DNA of 64,000 nt. Source: Thermus islandicus DSM 21543. Lineage in GTDB: Bacteria; Deinococcota; Deinococci; Deinococcales; Thermaceae. The stretch spans positions 186,001 to 250,000 of the forward strand of contig NZ_ATXJ01000002.1 of assembly GCF_000421625.1 (NCBI RefSeq), in the 5' to 3' direction. Positions 1-8,157 of this stretch are shown in pieces. The notes under the pieces were generated by a model, which did not search any database, was not told the DNA's origin, and saw nothing but the letters and a program-made list of their open reading frames with translations. Within the stretch, counting starts at the first letter, position 1; each line of letters starts with the position of its first letter. The position numbers and the translations under genes are program-made.

Positions 1-2
1 CC

Positions 3-1109
3 CTCGCCACCCTCGAGGCCGCCCTAGAGGGCGGGGCCGATACCCTGGTCCTTTGCGACACCAATGGGGGAAGCCTCCCCGAGGAGGTCTACGCCGTCAC
101 CCAGGCCGTGGTGGAGCGCTTCCCGGGGGTGCGGGTGGGCATCCACCCCCATAACGACGCCGAGCTTGCCGTGGCGAACGCTCTCGCCGCGGTGCGGGCC
201 GGGGCCACCCATGTGCAGGGGACCATCAACGGCTACGGGGAAAGGTGCGGCAACCTGAACCTCACGAGCTTCCTCCCCACCCTGGTCTTCAAGTACGGGG
301 TCCCCGCCCTCCCGCCGGAGAGGCTAAAGGGCCTAAGGGAGCTTGCCCACTTCGTGGACGAGCGGGCCAACCTCACCCCCAACCGCCGCGCCCCCTACGT
401 GGGGGAGGCGGCCTTCGCCCACAAGGCGGGGGTGCACGTCTCCGCCGTGCTCAAAAACCCCCGCACCTACGAGCACCTCCCCCCGGAGTGGGTGGGAAAC
501 CAGAGGCGTTTTTTGGTCTCCGACGTGGCGGGCCGCTCCAACCTCCTCGCCAAGCTCCAGGAGCTTGGGGTGGACCTCTCCAAGGAGGAGGCGAGGCGCC
601 TTTTGGAGGAGGTCAAGGCCCTGGAGCATGAGGGCTATGCCTTTGAGGGGGCGGAGGCGAGCTTTTACCTCCTGGCCCACCGCCTCAAGGGGGGAAGCCT
701 TCCCTTCCAGGTGGAGGGCTTCTCCGTTTTTGTGCACGGAAGCGGCCTCGCTACCGCCTGGGCCGAGGCCACGGTGCGGGTCCGGGTGGGGGAGAGCCTC
801 CAGCACACCGCCGCGGAAAGCCCCTTTGGGCCTGTTTCCGCCCTGGACCGGGCCTTCCGCAAGGCCGTGCTCCAGTTCTACCCTGAGCTTGGCGACGTGG
901 AGCTCACGGACTACAAGGTGCGGATCCTTTCGGGCCAGGAGGCGGGCACGAACTCGGGGGTGCGGGTGATGGTGGAGATGCGGCGGGGGGAGGAGCGCTT
1001 CAGCACCGTGGGGGCCAGCGAGAACATCCTCGAGGCCTCCCTCAAGGCCCTCACCGACGGCTACGCCTACGCCCTGCTCTACCCCGTGGCTACGCCCAAG
1101 GGAGCCTGA
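3..1109 (+). CDS. cimA: (R)-citramalate synthase family protein, 5' truncated by the window
   Basis: Member of the DRE-TIM metallolyase (LeuA/HCS/CimA) family, which condenses acetyl-CoA with a 2-oxo acid; CimA makes citramalate from pyruvate for isoleucine synthesis. The reading frame is open from base 3 and shows the family's LVLCDTNGG strand, then GIHPHND, and a GxCGNxN metal-site stretch (ERCGNLNL). After the barrel comes an AYVGEAAFAHKAGVH-type segment. The C-terminal ~120 residues form a LeuA-type allosteric dimer domain (GTNSGVRVMVEM). About a third of the protein (N-terminus) lies outside the window. CimA is preferred over LeuA because of the long regulatory tail and the ALPPERLKGLRELAHFVDE spacing, but substrate choice cannot be proved. 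The gene is convergent with the ABC permease downstream. Confidence 0.85.
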   Translation, partial: LATLEAALEGGADTLVLCDTNGGSLPEEVYAVTQAVVERFPGVRVGIHPHNDAELAVANALAAVRAGATHVQGTINGYGERCGNLNLTSFLPTLVFKYGVPALPPERLKGLRELAHFVDERANLTPNRRAPYVGEAAFAHKAGVHVSAVLKNPRTYEHLPPEWVGNQRRFLVSDVAGRSNLLAKLQELGVDLSKEEARRLLEEVKALEHEGYAFEGAEASFYLLAHRLKGGSLPFQVEGFSVFVHGSGLATAWAEATVRVRVGESLQHTAAESPFGPVSALDRAFRKAVLQFYPELGDVELTDYKVRILSGQEAGTNSGVRVMVEMRRGEERFSTVGASENILEASLKALTDGYAYALLYPVATPKGA

Positions 1110-1157
1110 CCCCGGGGAAGAAGTCCTCGGAAAGCCGCAAGGGGGACTGGACCAAGA

Positions 1158-1187
1158 CCACCGCTACCCGGAAGCGGTAGCGGGTGG
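1158..1187. terminator. Hairpin between convergent genes, possible bidirectional terminator
   Basis: CCGCTACC and GGTAGCGG form an 8-bp stem with a 7-nt loop. It sits between the stop of the citramalate synthase gene and the stop of the minus-strand ABC permease. There is no T-tract on either side, so termination is inferred from the position. Confidence 0.35.
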
Positions 1188-1198
1188 CCATGCCCCCA

Positions 1199-1975
1199 TT
1201 ATGCCCCGTGGCCCGAGTAGCGCCTGAGGCCGAGGGTCCAAAGGATCCGCCAGAGGCCGAGGAAGACCCCGCCCCAGAAGAGCATGACCCATAGGCCGGG
1301 AAAGAGGCTCACCTTCTGCCCGGCGAGGAGGGCGGCGGGCAGGTAGACCAGGTAGGGGAAGGGGGTGAGGAGGGCCAAGTGGCGCACGGCTTCCGGGAAG
1401 ACCTCGAGGGGGGCGATGGTCCCCGAGAGGAAAAGGTAAAGGAGAAAAAAGACTTCCTCCACGCTGGTGGCCCGCTCCGTCCAGAAGGTGAGCATGGCGG
1501 TGGTGTACTGCATGAGGTAACGGAGGAAGAAGGCGAGGAGGGTAAGGCCGAGCCCCAGGAGGAAGGGCCCCGGCTCCGGCAGGAAGCGGGCCTCGGGGAA
1601 AAGGGCAAAGAAGACGAGGGTGAGGAGGACCACGAAGGGGAGCCGGGCGAGCCTTTCCGCCACGTGGGCCGCAAGGTGGTCAAAGAAAGGGTCCAAGGGC
1701 CTCAGGAGCCGGAAGGAGAGCCTTCCCTCCACCACGTCCCGCTCAAACTCCCACACCACCCAAACCACCGTGGCCTGGCGCACCAGGAAGACCATAAGGA
1801 AGTAGCGGGCGAACTCCCCAGGGGTCAGGGGGAAGCCCCCGCCCTTTGCCGCCTCGCTCCAGACCCCGAGGAGGATGAGGGGAAGCGCCCCCGCCAGGGC
1901 CCAGAGGAAGAGCTCCGCCCGGTACTCCAGCATGTAGGCGAGGTAGACCGAGAGGAGGGTTTTGGCCTTTCTCAC
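1199..1975 (-). CDS. ABC-2 type transporter permease (COG4587-like)
   Basis: A 258-residue integral membrane protein with about six hydrophobic segments. It carries the VVEGRLSFRLLRPLDPFF stretch that resembles the amphipathic loop of the ABC2_membrane_6 (DUF990) permeases. It overlaps the ATPase gene upstream by 4 bp (GTGA/ATGA type coupling), so the two are almost certainly co-translated. In this family a COG4586 ATPase works with two different permeases; the second one (2997-3770) lies divergently. The substrate is unknown; homologous systems are annotated only as exporters. Confidence 0.82.
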   Translation of the reverse strand: MRKAKTLLSVYLAYMLEYRAELFLWALAGALPLILLGVWSEAAKGGGFPLTPGEFARYFLMVFLVRQATVVWVVWEFERDVVEGRLSFRLLRPLDPFFDHLAAHVAERLARLPFVVLLTLVFFALFPEARFLPEPGPFLLGLGLTLLAFFLRYLMQYTTAMLTFWTERATSVEEVFFLLYLFLSGTIAPLEVFPEAVRHLALLTPFPYLVYLPAALLAGQKVSLFPGLWVMLFWGGVFLGLWRILWTLGLRRYSGHGA

Positions 1976-2973
1976 GGCCGCGCCTCCGTTGGGCTTTGGA
2001 AGACCCGGCCGATGACCTCTTCCAGAGGGGGCTCCTTGACCTCGAGGTCCTCCACGGGAAGCCTTCCAAGGATCTCTGCCACCCGTTCGGTGAGCCTTTC
2101 TCGGGGAACGAGGAGCCGGGCTTCCCGGCCCTCCAGCTCCCGCACCTCGCCAAAGGGCAGAAGGGCTTCCCGGGGAAGGGGCACCCGGAGGGTGAGGCCC
2201 ACCTCGCGGTAAGGGGCGAAGCGCTCCAGAAGCCCCCCCAGCTTGCCGTCATAAAGGAGCCTCCCTTGGTGGATCACCAGCACCCGTTCGCACAAGGCGG
2301 CGATGTCGGCCATGTAGTGGCTGGTGAGGAGGACCGTGGCCCCATAGCGGCGGTTGTACTCCCGGATGAACTCCCTGACCGTCACCTGGGCGTTCACATC
2401 CAGGCCCAGGGTGGGCTCGTCCAGGAAGAGGACCTGGGGCCGGTGGAGGAGGGCGGCGAGGAGCTCCGCCTTCATCCTTTCCCCTAGGGAGAGCTTCCGC
2501 ACGGGCTGATGAAGCTTCTCCGTGAGGGAAAGCATTTCGGAGAGCTCCAGGACCCTTTTGCGGAACTCCCCTTCGGGGATCTCGTAGATGGCGGCGTTCA
2601 GACGCAGGGAGTCCATGGCGGGGAGATCCCAGATGAGCTGCTGCTTGTTGCCCATGACCAGGGTGATCCTCTTGAGGAAGGCTTTTTCCCGCCGCCAAGG
2701 CACGTGCTCCGCCACCAGAGCCCTTCCCCTCGTGGGGTGGACGAGCCCTGTGAGCATCTTAAGCGTGGTGGTCTTGCCCGCTCCGTTGGGGCCCAAAAAC
2801 CCCACCACCTCCCCGGGCTGGATCTGGAAGGAGACCCCTTCCACCGCCCGCACCACCCGGTACTGCCGCCTCAGGAAGTGGCGCAGGGTGCCGAGAAGGG
2901 TCTCCTCCTTCAGGGCCACCCGGTAGTGCCGGGTGAGGTCTTCCGCTAAGACCGTGGGGCTTGCGCCCGCCAT
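1972..2973 (-). CDS. ABC-2 exporter ATPase (COG4586-like)
   Basis: A 333-residue nucleotide-binding subunit. Walker A GPNGAGKT is at residues 61-68, the signature LSLGE at 161-165 and Walker B VLFLDEP at 181-187, followed by the D-loop and the switch His (TSHY). The segment GNKQQLIWDLPAMDS is typical of the COG4586 branch, which pairs with DUF990-type permeases. A ~90-residue C-terminal domain follows the NBD. The start is an ATG 7 nt after a TAGACT -10 box, so the mRNA is probably leaderless. It is divergent from one permease and coupled to the other. Confidence 0.87.
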   Translation of the reverse strand: MAGASPTVLAEDLTRHYRVALKEETLLGTLRHFLRRQYRVVRAVEGVSFQIQPGEVVGFLGPNGAGKTTTLKMLTGLVHPTRGRALVAEHVPWRREKAFLKRITLVMGNKQQLIWDLPAMDSLRLNAAIYEIPEGEFRKRVLELSEMLSLTEKLHQPVRKLSLGERMKAELLAALLHRPQVLFLDEPTLGLDVNAQVTVREFIREYNRRYGATVLLTSHYMADIAALCERVLVIHQGRLLYDGKLGGLLERFAPYREVGLTLRVPLPREALLPFGEVRELEGREARLLVPRERLTERVAEILGRLPVEDLEVKEPPLEEVIGRVFQSPTEARP

Positions 2974-2980
2974 GCCTCCA

Positions 2981-3010
2981 AGTCTACCCTGGGTGGGTGC
3001 GCTACCTGAA
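2981..3010. promoter_or_regulatory. Compact divergent promoter region of the ABC exporter
   Basis: On the minus strand TAGACT (2986-2981) lies 7 nt before the ATPase ATG, with a weak -35 TTCAGG (3010-3005) at 18 bp. On the plus strand the overlapping TCTACC (2983-2988) is 8 nt before the permease GTG. Only 23 bp separate the two start codons. The minus-strand -10 is good; the plus-strand one is weak. Confidence 0.4.
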
Positions 3011-3770
3011 GGTTTTAAGGCTCTTTCTCCTCACCTCCCTGGCGGTGGAGGTGGAGTACCGCGGGAACTTCCTCCTGGGCCTCCTCTCCTCCCTCCTCAC
3101 CCTCCTCGGCGCCCTCTTCGGGCTTCACCTCCTCTACCAGGGCGGGTACCGCCCCGGGGGGTGGGCCCTCGAGGAGGCCTTTTTGGTCCTCGCTGCGTTT
3201 ACCCTGCTCCAGGGCCTGGCGAGCGCCCTCCTCGCCCCCAACCTCAACAAGATTGTGGAGCACGTGCAGCAGGGCACTCTCGACTTCGTCCTTCTAAAGC
3301 CCATAGACCCCCAGTTCTGGCTCTCCTTGCGGGTCTTCTCCCCCTGGGGCCTGGGGGACTTCCTCTTGGGCCTCGGCCTCCTCCTCTACGCGGGAGTTCG
3401 CCTGGGCCTGGGTGCTGGGGACTACGCCCTCTTCGGCCTCTACTTCCTCCTCGGGGCCCTTATGCTCTACAGCCTCTGGTTCCTCCTCGCCACCACCAGC
3501 GTTTGGTTCGTGAAGGTCTACAACGTGACCGAGGTGCTGAGGGGGCTTCTGGAGGCGGGGCGGTTTCCCGTCTCCAGCTACCCCGCCCTTTACCGGGTCT
3601 TCTTCACCTTCGTGGTGCCCGTGGCCTTCCTCACCACCGTGCCCGCAGAGGCGGCGCTGAGGAGGGAGGAAACCCCCTTCTATGCCTTCTTCCTCACCCT
3701 CTTCCTCCTTTTCTTGGCCCGGGGCTTCTTCCGCCTGGCCTTAAGGAGCTACACCTCGGCGAGCAGCTAA
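2997..3770 (+). CDS. ABC-2 type transporter permease (COG3694/DUF990-like)
   Basis: A 257-residue membrane protein with about six transmembrane segments and the family loop VQQGTLDFVLLKPIDPQFW. It is the second permease expected for the ATPase encoded divergently. GTG at 2997 is chosen as start: the upstream TTG at 2961 would add a hydrophilic stretch containing the promoter of the ATPase gene and overlap that gene's start. Its stop codon (TAA) overlaps the stop of the convergent comZ-like gene within a CTAA tetranucleotide. Confidence 0.82.
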   Translation: MRYLKVLRLFLLTSLAVEVEYRGNFLLGLLSSLLTLLGALFGLHLLYQGGYRPGGWALEEAFLVLAAFTLLQGLASALLAPNLNKIVEHVQQGTLDFVLLKPIDPQFWLSLRVFSPWGLGDFLLGLGLLLYAGVRLGLGAGDYALFGLYFLLGALMLYSLWFLLATTSVWFVKVYNVTEVLRGLLEAGRFPVSSYPALYRVFFTFVVPVAFLTTVPAEAALRREETPFYAFFLTLFLLFLARGFFRLALRSYTSASS

Positions 3771-5617
3771 AACTCCCGGAAAGAGAGAGGTGTGGCCTGG
3801 ACCTTTTGCACGTCAAAGACCCTAACCGTGGGGAAGTTGGGGGGGGCCAGGGCGCTATCCGCGAAGCGGAGGTCGTAATCGTAGGTTTCTATGTATCCCG
3901 ACTGTAGCCGTCCCGAGTCGTCAACGATGCCGCGAAGTTGATCGGCCGACTGGATAAGGCCTCCGAAGAGGCGGAGCTTACCCTGCTTGCCGCGGCCGCT
4001 GTAGTTCTCCACCGCCAAGCCCTTTCCCGAAGCCCCCGAGAGATAGGAGCCCCAGAGGTAGAGGTTGTCTGGCGCCTTTATAGGGCTATCCTCAATGTAG
4101 ATGTTGTCGTTTTGGGACATCACCCCGAGGACGGTCGGGAGGGTTTGCCCTGCGCCCAGGCTGCATCGGGGCTTGGTGGCCAGGTAGCCGGGGTCGGTCA
4201 CCTTGGTGGGGTCGCATTCGTAGACCAGGTCCCCCGTGAGGCCGATGGCTCCCACGGCGGTGATGTGGAGCTGGGTCTCCTTGGAGAGGGCTGGAGGGAT
4301 CTGGGCGGGAGGCGGGTGGTCCGGGCAGTTGTCGGAGCTCCCGGGGTAGTCCACTCCACAAGGAAGGGGACCGGTGCGGGGGGGTCCCTGTAGGCTCTTG
4401 ATCTGGCCCGTTACATAGATCTGGCCAGTTGGTCCCCCCGTACCCAGGGACGCGGGGCCGTTGGGCGTGCCCGTGTAGGTCCCGACAGGCGCGCCGTTTT
4501 TAGTGACGGCGGTAGTGTTGGTCGTGTAGTCCACGGTGATCACCCAGGTGTCGCTTCCCTGTTTAAAGGTATAGATCTGCTGTCCCGTTCCCGTGGCCTG
4601 GAGGACCAGCTGGTCTACGTTCCCCTGGACGTAGATGCCGCCGGTAACGTTGGTGCCATCGTTCACCAGGTAGACCCCGTTCTTCACCGGAGGACAGCCC
4701 TTTTTAAGACCCAGGGCGGAGCAGATGTCTTTATTGGAGGGGGTGGAGGTGTCCATCGGGTCCAAGCCCAGGGCGGCCCGCTGCTGAGAAAGGGTGGAGG
4801 TGGGAAGCTCAATCGGAGGCTGGCCGCGCAGAAAGCCCTTCTGAAAGTCGGGCACCGTGCAGGGGGGGCGGGAGTCGCCCCGCACCCAGACCCGTCTTCC
4901 TCCGGTACACCCGTCCCTGCCCAGGCTCCAGTACCAGGCCCCGTCGTCGCTGGTGCTCACCACGTCCCGGAACACGGGCCTTCCCCAGAAGCCCCAATTG
5001 TGGTTGGCGTGGACAGGGCCGTTGAAGACCGTGCCCGTGGGGAAGAATCCCGTTTCGCCCCCGGCGTCGTCCACCAGGAAGAGCCACTGGGAGAGGGCGG
5101 GCCGCCCCAGTTGTATCTCGAAGTACCCTTTTTCCTCCGTGCGCCGCCTGGCCGGGCCCACCTGCCCGGTGGAGACCACCACGTAGTCGGCCCGGTAGGT
5201 TTGGGCTGTGGCCCCCTTGGTGTTCCCGCGGAAGCGGGTGATGGTGAACTGCACGGAGGCCTGCCCTTGGTCCACGGCTCCCGAGGGGAGGGAGCCGTAG
5301 CCCGTGTTGAGGAGGCTCTGGATGGCTGAGGCGATACCGGGCCACTGGCTCTCTGGAAGAACCCATTCCGTGGCCGGGTTGGCGGTGAGGTTCATTTTGG
5401 GAGCGAGGATCGCCTTGATGTCCCCCCGGGCCACCTCCATGGCGTAGCGCGCGTAGGTGAGCCCGGCCTCGGCCGCAGCCCGCGCCTGGGCTGCTTGCAG
5501 GGTGGAGCGGGTCTGCCGCAGATCCCCGAGGGTGCCCATGAAGAGGAGGCTCCCCACGATGGTCATCACGGCGGCCACCACCAAGACCGCGATCAGTGCA
5601 ACGCCTCTACGGTGCAT
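3767..5617 (-). CDS. comZ: ComZ-like / GspK-PilX type large minor pilin
   Basis: A 616-residue protein with a short type IV prepilin leader (MHRRG then a VALIAVLVV hydrophobic helix, residues ~6-28). Position +5 after the cleavage Gly is Ala instead of Glu, as in tip pseudopilins of the GspK/PilX class. The large C-terminal part is rich in Thr, Gly and Asn and has several paired cysteines (for example CTGG..., PPC, CSALGLKKGC, PCGVDYPGSSDNC), suggesting disulfides in an extracellular beta-rich domain. In Thermus, ComZ follows pilA1-pilA3 and is needed for DNA uptake; position and size fit. Fourth gene of the pilin operon. GC is visibly lower than in flanking genes. Confidence 0.75.
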   Translation of the reverse strand: MHRRGVALIAVLVVAAVMTIVGSLLFMGTLGDLRQTRSTLQAAQARAAAEAGLTYARYAMEVARGDIKAILAPKMNLTANPATEWVLPESQWPGIASAIQSLLNTGYGSLPSGAVDQGQASVQFTITRFRGNTKGATAQTYRADYVVVSTGQVGPARRRTEEKGYFEIQLGRPALSQWLFLVDDAGGETGFFPTGTVFNGPVHANHNWGFWGRPVFRDVVSTSDDGAWYWSLGRDGCTGGRRVWVRGDSRPPCTVPDFQKGFLRGQPPIELPTSTLSQQRAALGLDPMDTSTPSNKDICSALGLKKGCPPVKNGVYLVNDGTNVTGGIYVQGNVDQLVLQATGTGQQIYTFKQGSDTWVITVDYTTNTTAVTKNGAPVGTYTGTPNGPASLGTGGPTGQIYVTGQIKSLQGPPRTGPLPCGVDYPGSSDNCPDHPPPAQIPPALSKETQLHITAVGAIGLTGDLVYECDPTKVTDPGYLATKPRCSLGAGQTLPTVLGVMSQNDNIYIEDSPIKAPDNLYLWGSYLSGASGKGLAVENYSGRGKQGKLRLFGGLIQSADQLRGIVDDSGRLQSGYIETYDYDLRFADSALAPPNFPTVRVFDVQKVQATPLSFREF

Positions 5618-5620
5618 CGC

Positions 5621-6583
5621 TCACCTCCTCAGTTCCACGGTTTCCGTCACGGTGAGGGTGTCCGGAGCACCCTTACCGGGAAGGTTTCCGGGGCTCTGAC
5701 CCGTCAGGGCGACCCGCACGGCCCGCACCAGGGTGCCGATGTACTTGCCACCGCCCGGCGTGGCCGAATACCCCTGAGCGCTGAAGGCGTTGGCGGCGTC
5801 CTCGAGGGTGGGGTAAAAGACGAGGCGCGAGGACTGGGCGTTCGGATCCTCCGGCACCCCATACCAGACCTCCAAGCCGGTGATGCCGAAGGCCACAATG
5901 CCGGCCCCGCTGGTCCCGGTACCGTCGTAGCCGGTCATCCGGTAGAGCACCTTCCGGCCGGCCTCCAGAGGGTCGTCCCGCACCACGTAGGTGGCCAGGT
6001 CCACCTTGAACATGTAGGCGCTGTTCGTCCATTGACCGGAGATCTTATCCCGGTTGTGCTGTATCTTGTCGCGGTTAGGGTTGGGGGGGCCGGAGCAGGC
6101 CTGGGCGTAGTTGGCCATGAGCTGGCGCTGGGTGATGCGCAGGAGCTGTACCTGGCCCCCATTGTACAGGAGGGCCAGATCGCCCTCCTGGAAGGTCCGG
6201 GCGTCGCAGATTCCTGTTTCCGCCGAGTTTGTGAAGCTGTTTCCCGGTGGCTCGGCCACAGGGGAGGAGTCCCCGGTGAGGTCTACAATGGCCACTTGGG
6301 TGTGGTTGCTACAGGGCCGAGTGGCGTCGCAGGGGTTCTGGTGCCAAACGTGCAAGTAGGCACCAGAACGAAGATCCTGGGTGATGTAGTGCAGGGCTGC
6401 CCTAAGGTTCTGCTGGGTTTTCAGCCTGAGGTCCTCGTGCCGCTTGTAGTTGAGGGATTGGGTGAAAGCATTAAGAGCTAGGGTGGAGAGCACCCCAAGG
6501 ATGGCTAGGGCTACCAGGAGCTCCACCAGCGTGAACCCGGCCCTATTGGTATACGAGCGTGCTGAGAGCAAAGCTAGCCTCAC
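5621..6583 (-). CDS. pilA3: Minor type IV pilin, GspJ/PilW-like (PilA3 position)
   Basis: A 320-residue prepilin. The class III signal RAG|FTLVELLVALAIL has Glu at +5 and a hydrophobic helix of about 20 residues. The GTG start at 6583 gives an unusually long 16-residue leader and overlaps the upstream pilin gene by 41 bp; a TTG four codons further in (near 6571) is an alternative. Cysteines in the C-terminal part (NPCDATRPC, EACSGP-like) may form disulfides. The size order in this operon (157, 145, 320, 616) mirrors the H-I-J-K minor pseudopilins. The gene name is by position and family only. Confidence 0.75.
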   Translation of the reverse strand: MRLALLSARSYTNRAGFTLVELLVALAILGVLSTLALNAFTQSLNYKRHEDLRLKTQQNLRAALHYITQDLRSGAYLHVWHQNPCDATRPCSNHTQVAIVDLTGDSSPVAEPPGNSFTNSAETGICDARTFQEGDLALLYNGGQVQLLRITQRQLMANYAQACSGPPNPNRDKIQHNRDKISGQWTNSAYMFKVDLATYVVRDDPLEAGRKVLYRMTGYDGTGTSGAGIVAFGITGLEVWYGVPEDPNAQSSRLVFYPTLEDAANAFSAQGYSATPGGGKYIGTLVRAVRVALTGQSPGNLPGKGAPDTLTVTETVELRR

Positions 6584-6980
6584 CTCCTCCCGTCTTTCTG
6601 TAAAACGTGGTCACGGTTACGGTCCAGACCTGGGGAGAAGTGGAGAAGCTCCGGGTCTGGACGGTGAACCGGAACGGACCCCACTCCTGGTTCAGGACTG
6701 TGGGGTTGGGGTCGCCTGCGGCCACAAACGTGGGATCGCTGGCATAGTTGTAGCCGTAGGGGTAGCGCTGCGCCGTAGTGAAGGCGTTAAAGTCCAGGCT
6801 TTTGGCCCGGAACCGGTCCAGCCAGGTCTCTGCCGCGGCGATAGCCCGGGCCCTGATTCGGTCGTCGCTGTTCATCCGCAAGCTGGAGACCAACGTAGTG
6901 GTGAACGCTCCGGCCACCAGGCCTAGGATCAAAAGAGCGATCAACACCTCAACCAAGGTAAGACCGTGGGAGCGCCTCAT
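6543..6980 (-). CDS. pilA2: Minor type IV pilin, GspI/PilV-like (PilA2 position)
   Basis: A 145-residue prepilin with leader MRRSHG, cleavage before LTLVEVLIALLIL (Glu+5 present) and a small C-terminal globular domain. In T. thermophilus the protein in this position, PilA2, takes part in DNA binding and uptake; here that is inferred from order only. It begins 10 nt after the stop of the upstream pilin gene and overlaps the next one by 41 bp, so it is inside one operon. Confidence 0.76.
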   Translation of the reverse strand: MRRSHGLTLVEVLIALLILGLVAGAFTTTLVSSLRMNSDDRIRARAIAAAETWLDRFRAKSLDFNAFTTAQRYPYGYNYASDPTFVAAGDPNPTVLNQEWGPFRFTVQTRSFSTSPQVWTVTVTTFYRKTGGGEASFALSTLVYQ

Positions 6981-6989
6981 TTCACCTCC

Positions 6990-7463
6990 TCACTGGAGTG
7001 CCGTCTTTACGGCTCCGGTCATGGAGAGGATAAGCCGGAAGGTCTTGCTGCCGTTGGCGATCCGCACCTCCGGGGCCACCACGCCCCCGCCCGTGCTGGG
7101 GAAACCTGGACTGGTGCTCAGGAGGGTGCGGGGATCAAACTCCAACCAGGCCCCAGTAGAGACATTGGCGAAGCTGGTCCCAGAAGGTAGGCTTTGTGCG
7201 AGCACCACGGAGTAAGAACCGGCGCCCACCCTTCTCTCCATGACGTAGGTCTGGCTCCCTGTGATGCGGATGCGGCAGTTGTCTCCCCAAGACAGGGCGT
7301 TGGTGCGGCAGGTTTGTAGGTCTTGGGTGAAGGTGTTGACGGCGTCTTCCAGGGTCAGCTGGCGGCGAAAGCCAAAGAGGTTGGTCGCAGCAAGGGCCAG
7401 GACCACCGCCAATACGCCGATAACGACGAGCAACTCTATAACGGTAAGCCCCCTTTTCCTCAA
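6990..7463 (-). CDS. pilA1: Minor type IV pilin, GspH/FimT-like (PilA1 position), first gene of the operon
   Basis: A 157-residue prepilin, MRKRG then LTVIELLVVIGV with Glu+5. The downstream region has the FimT/GspH style GxxVAPEVRIANG and a possible disulfide pair (TCRTNALSWGDNC). The start is TTG at 7463, preceded at 8 nt by a strong Shine-Dalgarno AAGGGGG, which decides the start. It leads the four-gene minor pilin operon and is divergent from plsY. Confidence 0.76.
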   Translation of the reverse strand: MRKRGLTVIELLVVIGVLAVVLALAATNLFGFRRQLTLEDAVNTFTQDLQTCRTNALSWGDNCRIRITGSQTYVMERRVGAGSYSVVLAQSLPSGTSFANVSTGAWLEFDPRTLLSTSPGFPSTGGGVVAPEVRIANGSKTFRLILSMTGAVKTALQ

Positions 7464-7511
7464 CGCTTACACCCCCTTGACCTGATCTAAGGATAACCCG
7501 GGGTTGCCTCC

Positions 7512-7540
7512 GAGACATCCCCCAAATGGGGGGGTAGAAT
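7512..7540 (+). promoter_or_regulatory. plsY promoter with an inverted repeat in its spacer
   Basis: -35 GAGACA (7512-7517), 17-bp spacer and -10 TAGAAT (7535-7540). The start codon follows 8 nt later, so the transcript is nearly leaderless. The spacer is filled by CCCCC-AAAT-GGGGG (7519-7532), a possible operator. Confidence 0.5.
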
Positions 7541-7548
7541 GGCTTGGC

Positions 7549-8148
7549 ATGGGATCTGTGCTCCTGGTCCTTTTCCTCGCCTACCTCTTCGGCTCCGTGC
7601 CCGCCGGGGTGCTGGTGGCTAGGACCTATGGGGTGGACCTGCGCAAGGTGGGCTCGGGGAACATCGGGGCCACCAACGTCCTGAGGGCGCTCGGGTGGGG
7701 GCCAGCCCTGGTGGTGGCCTTCTTTGATGTCTTCAAGGGGGGAATCGCCGTGCTTATCGCCCGGGCCTTCGGGCTTTCCGGCTGGATGCTGGGCGGGGTG
7801 GCCCTGATGGCGGTCCTGGGACACACCTACTCCCTCTTTCTCGGCTTCAGGGGGGGGAAAGGGGTGGCTACGAGCTTCGGCACCCTCCTTTTCCTGGACC
7901 CCTTGCTCGCCCTCTTCACCTTCCCCATCGGGGTGAGCGTGATGCTCCTCACCCGCTACGTCTCGGCGGGGAGCTTGACCGGGGGGGTGGCGAGCTTTGT
8001 CCTCGCCCTGGCCCTGGGGAGGCCCCTTTGGGAGGTGGCCACGGTCCTCCTCATGGTCCTCCTCCTCTTCTGGACCCACCGGGAAAACCTAAAGCGCCTC
8101 CAGGAGGGGACGGAAAGGCGTTTGGGGGAGCGGGTGGAGGTGCGCTAG
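7549..8148 (+). CDS. plsY: Glycerol-3-phosphate acyltransferase PlsY
   Basis: A 199-residue membrane enzyme that transfers acyl groups from acyl-phosphate to glycerol-3-phosphate, the first step of phospholipid synthesis. The PlsY motifs are all visible: [23 protein letters not shown], and [13 protein letters not shown], with about five to seven hydrophobic segments. ATG at 7549 is chosen because the -10 box is 8 nt upstream and the longer reading frame would include the promoter. Its stop codon TAG is part of the -10 box of the next gene. Confidence 0.93.
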   Translation: MGSVLLVLFLAYLFGSVPAGVLVARTYGVDLRKVGSGNIGATNVLRALGWGPALVVAFFDVFKGGIAVLIARAFGLSGWMLGGVALMAVLGHTYSLFLGFRGGKGVATSFGTLLFLDPLLALFTFPIGVSVMLLTRYVSAGSLTGGVASFVLALALGRPLWEVATVLLMVLLLFWTHRENLKRLQEGTERRLGERVEVR

Positions 8149-8151
8149 ACT
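8146..8151 (+). promoter_or_regulatory. -10 box of the MNT gene overlapping the plsY stop codon
   Basis: TAGACT, with 6 nt to the GTG start at 8158. The first three bases are the plsY stop codon. No good -35 is visible. Confidence 0.4.
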
Positions 8152-8157
8152 GGAAGC

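Noticed and set aside
1090-1191. A 33-codon minus-strand frame (MATRYRFRVAVV...) starting 8 nt after the ABC permease stop
   Set aside because: It overlaps the citramalate synthase end and contains the intergenic hairpin; there is no clear ribosome binding site or family resemblance.
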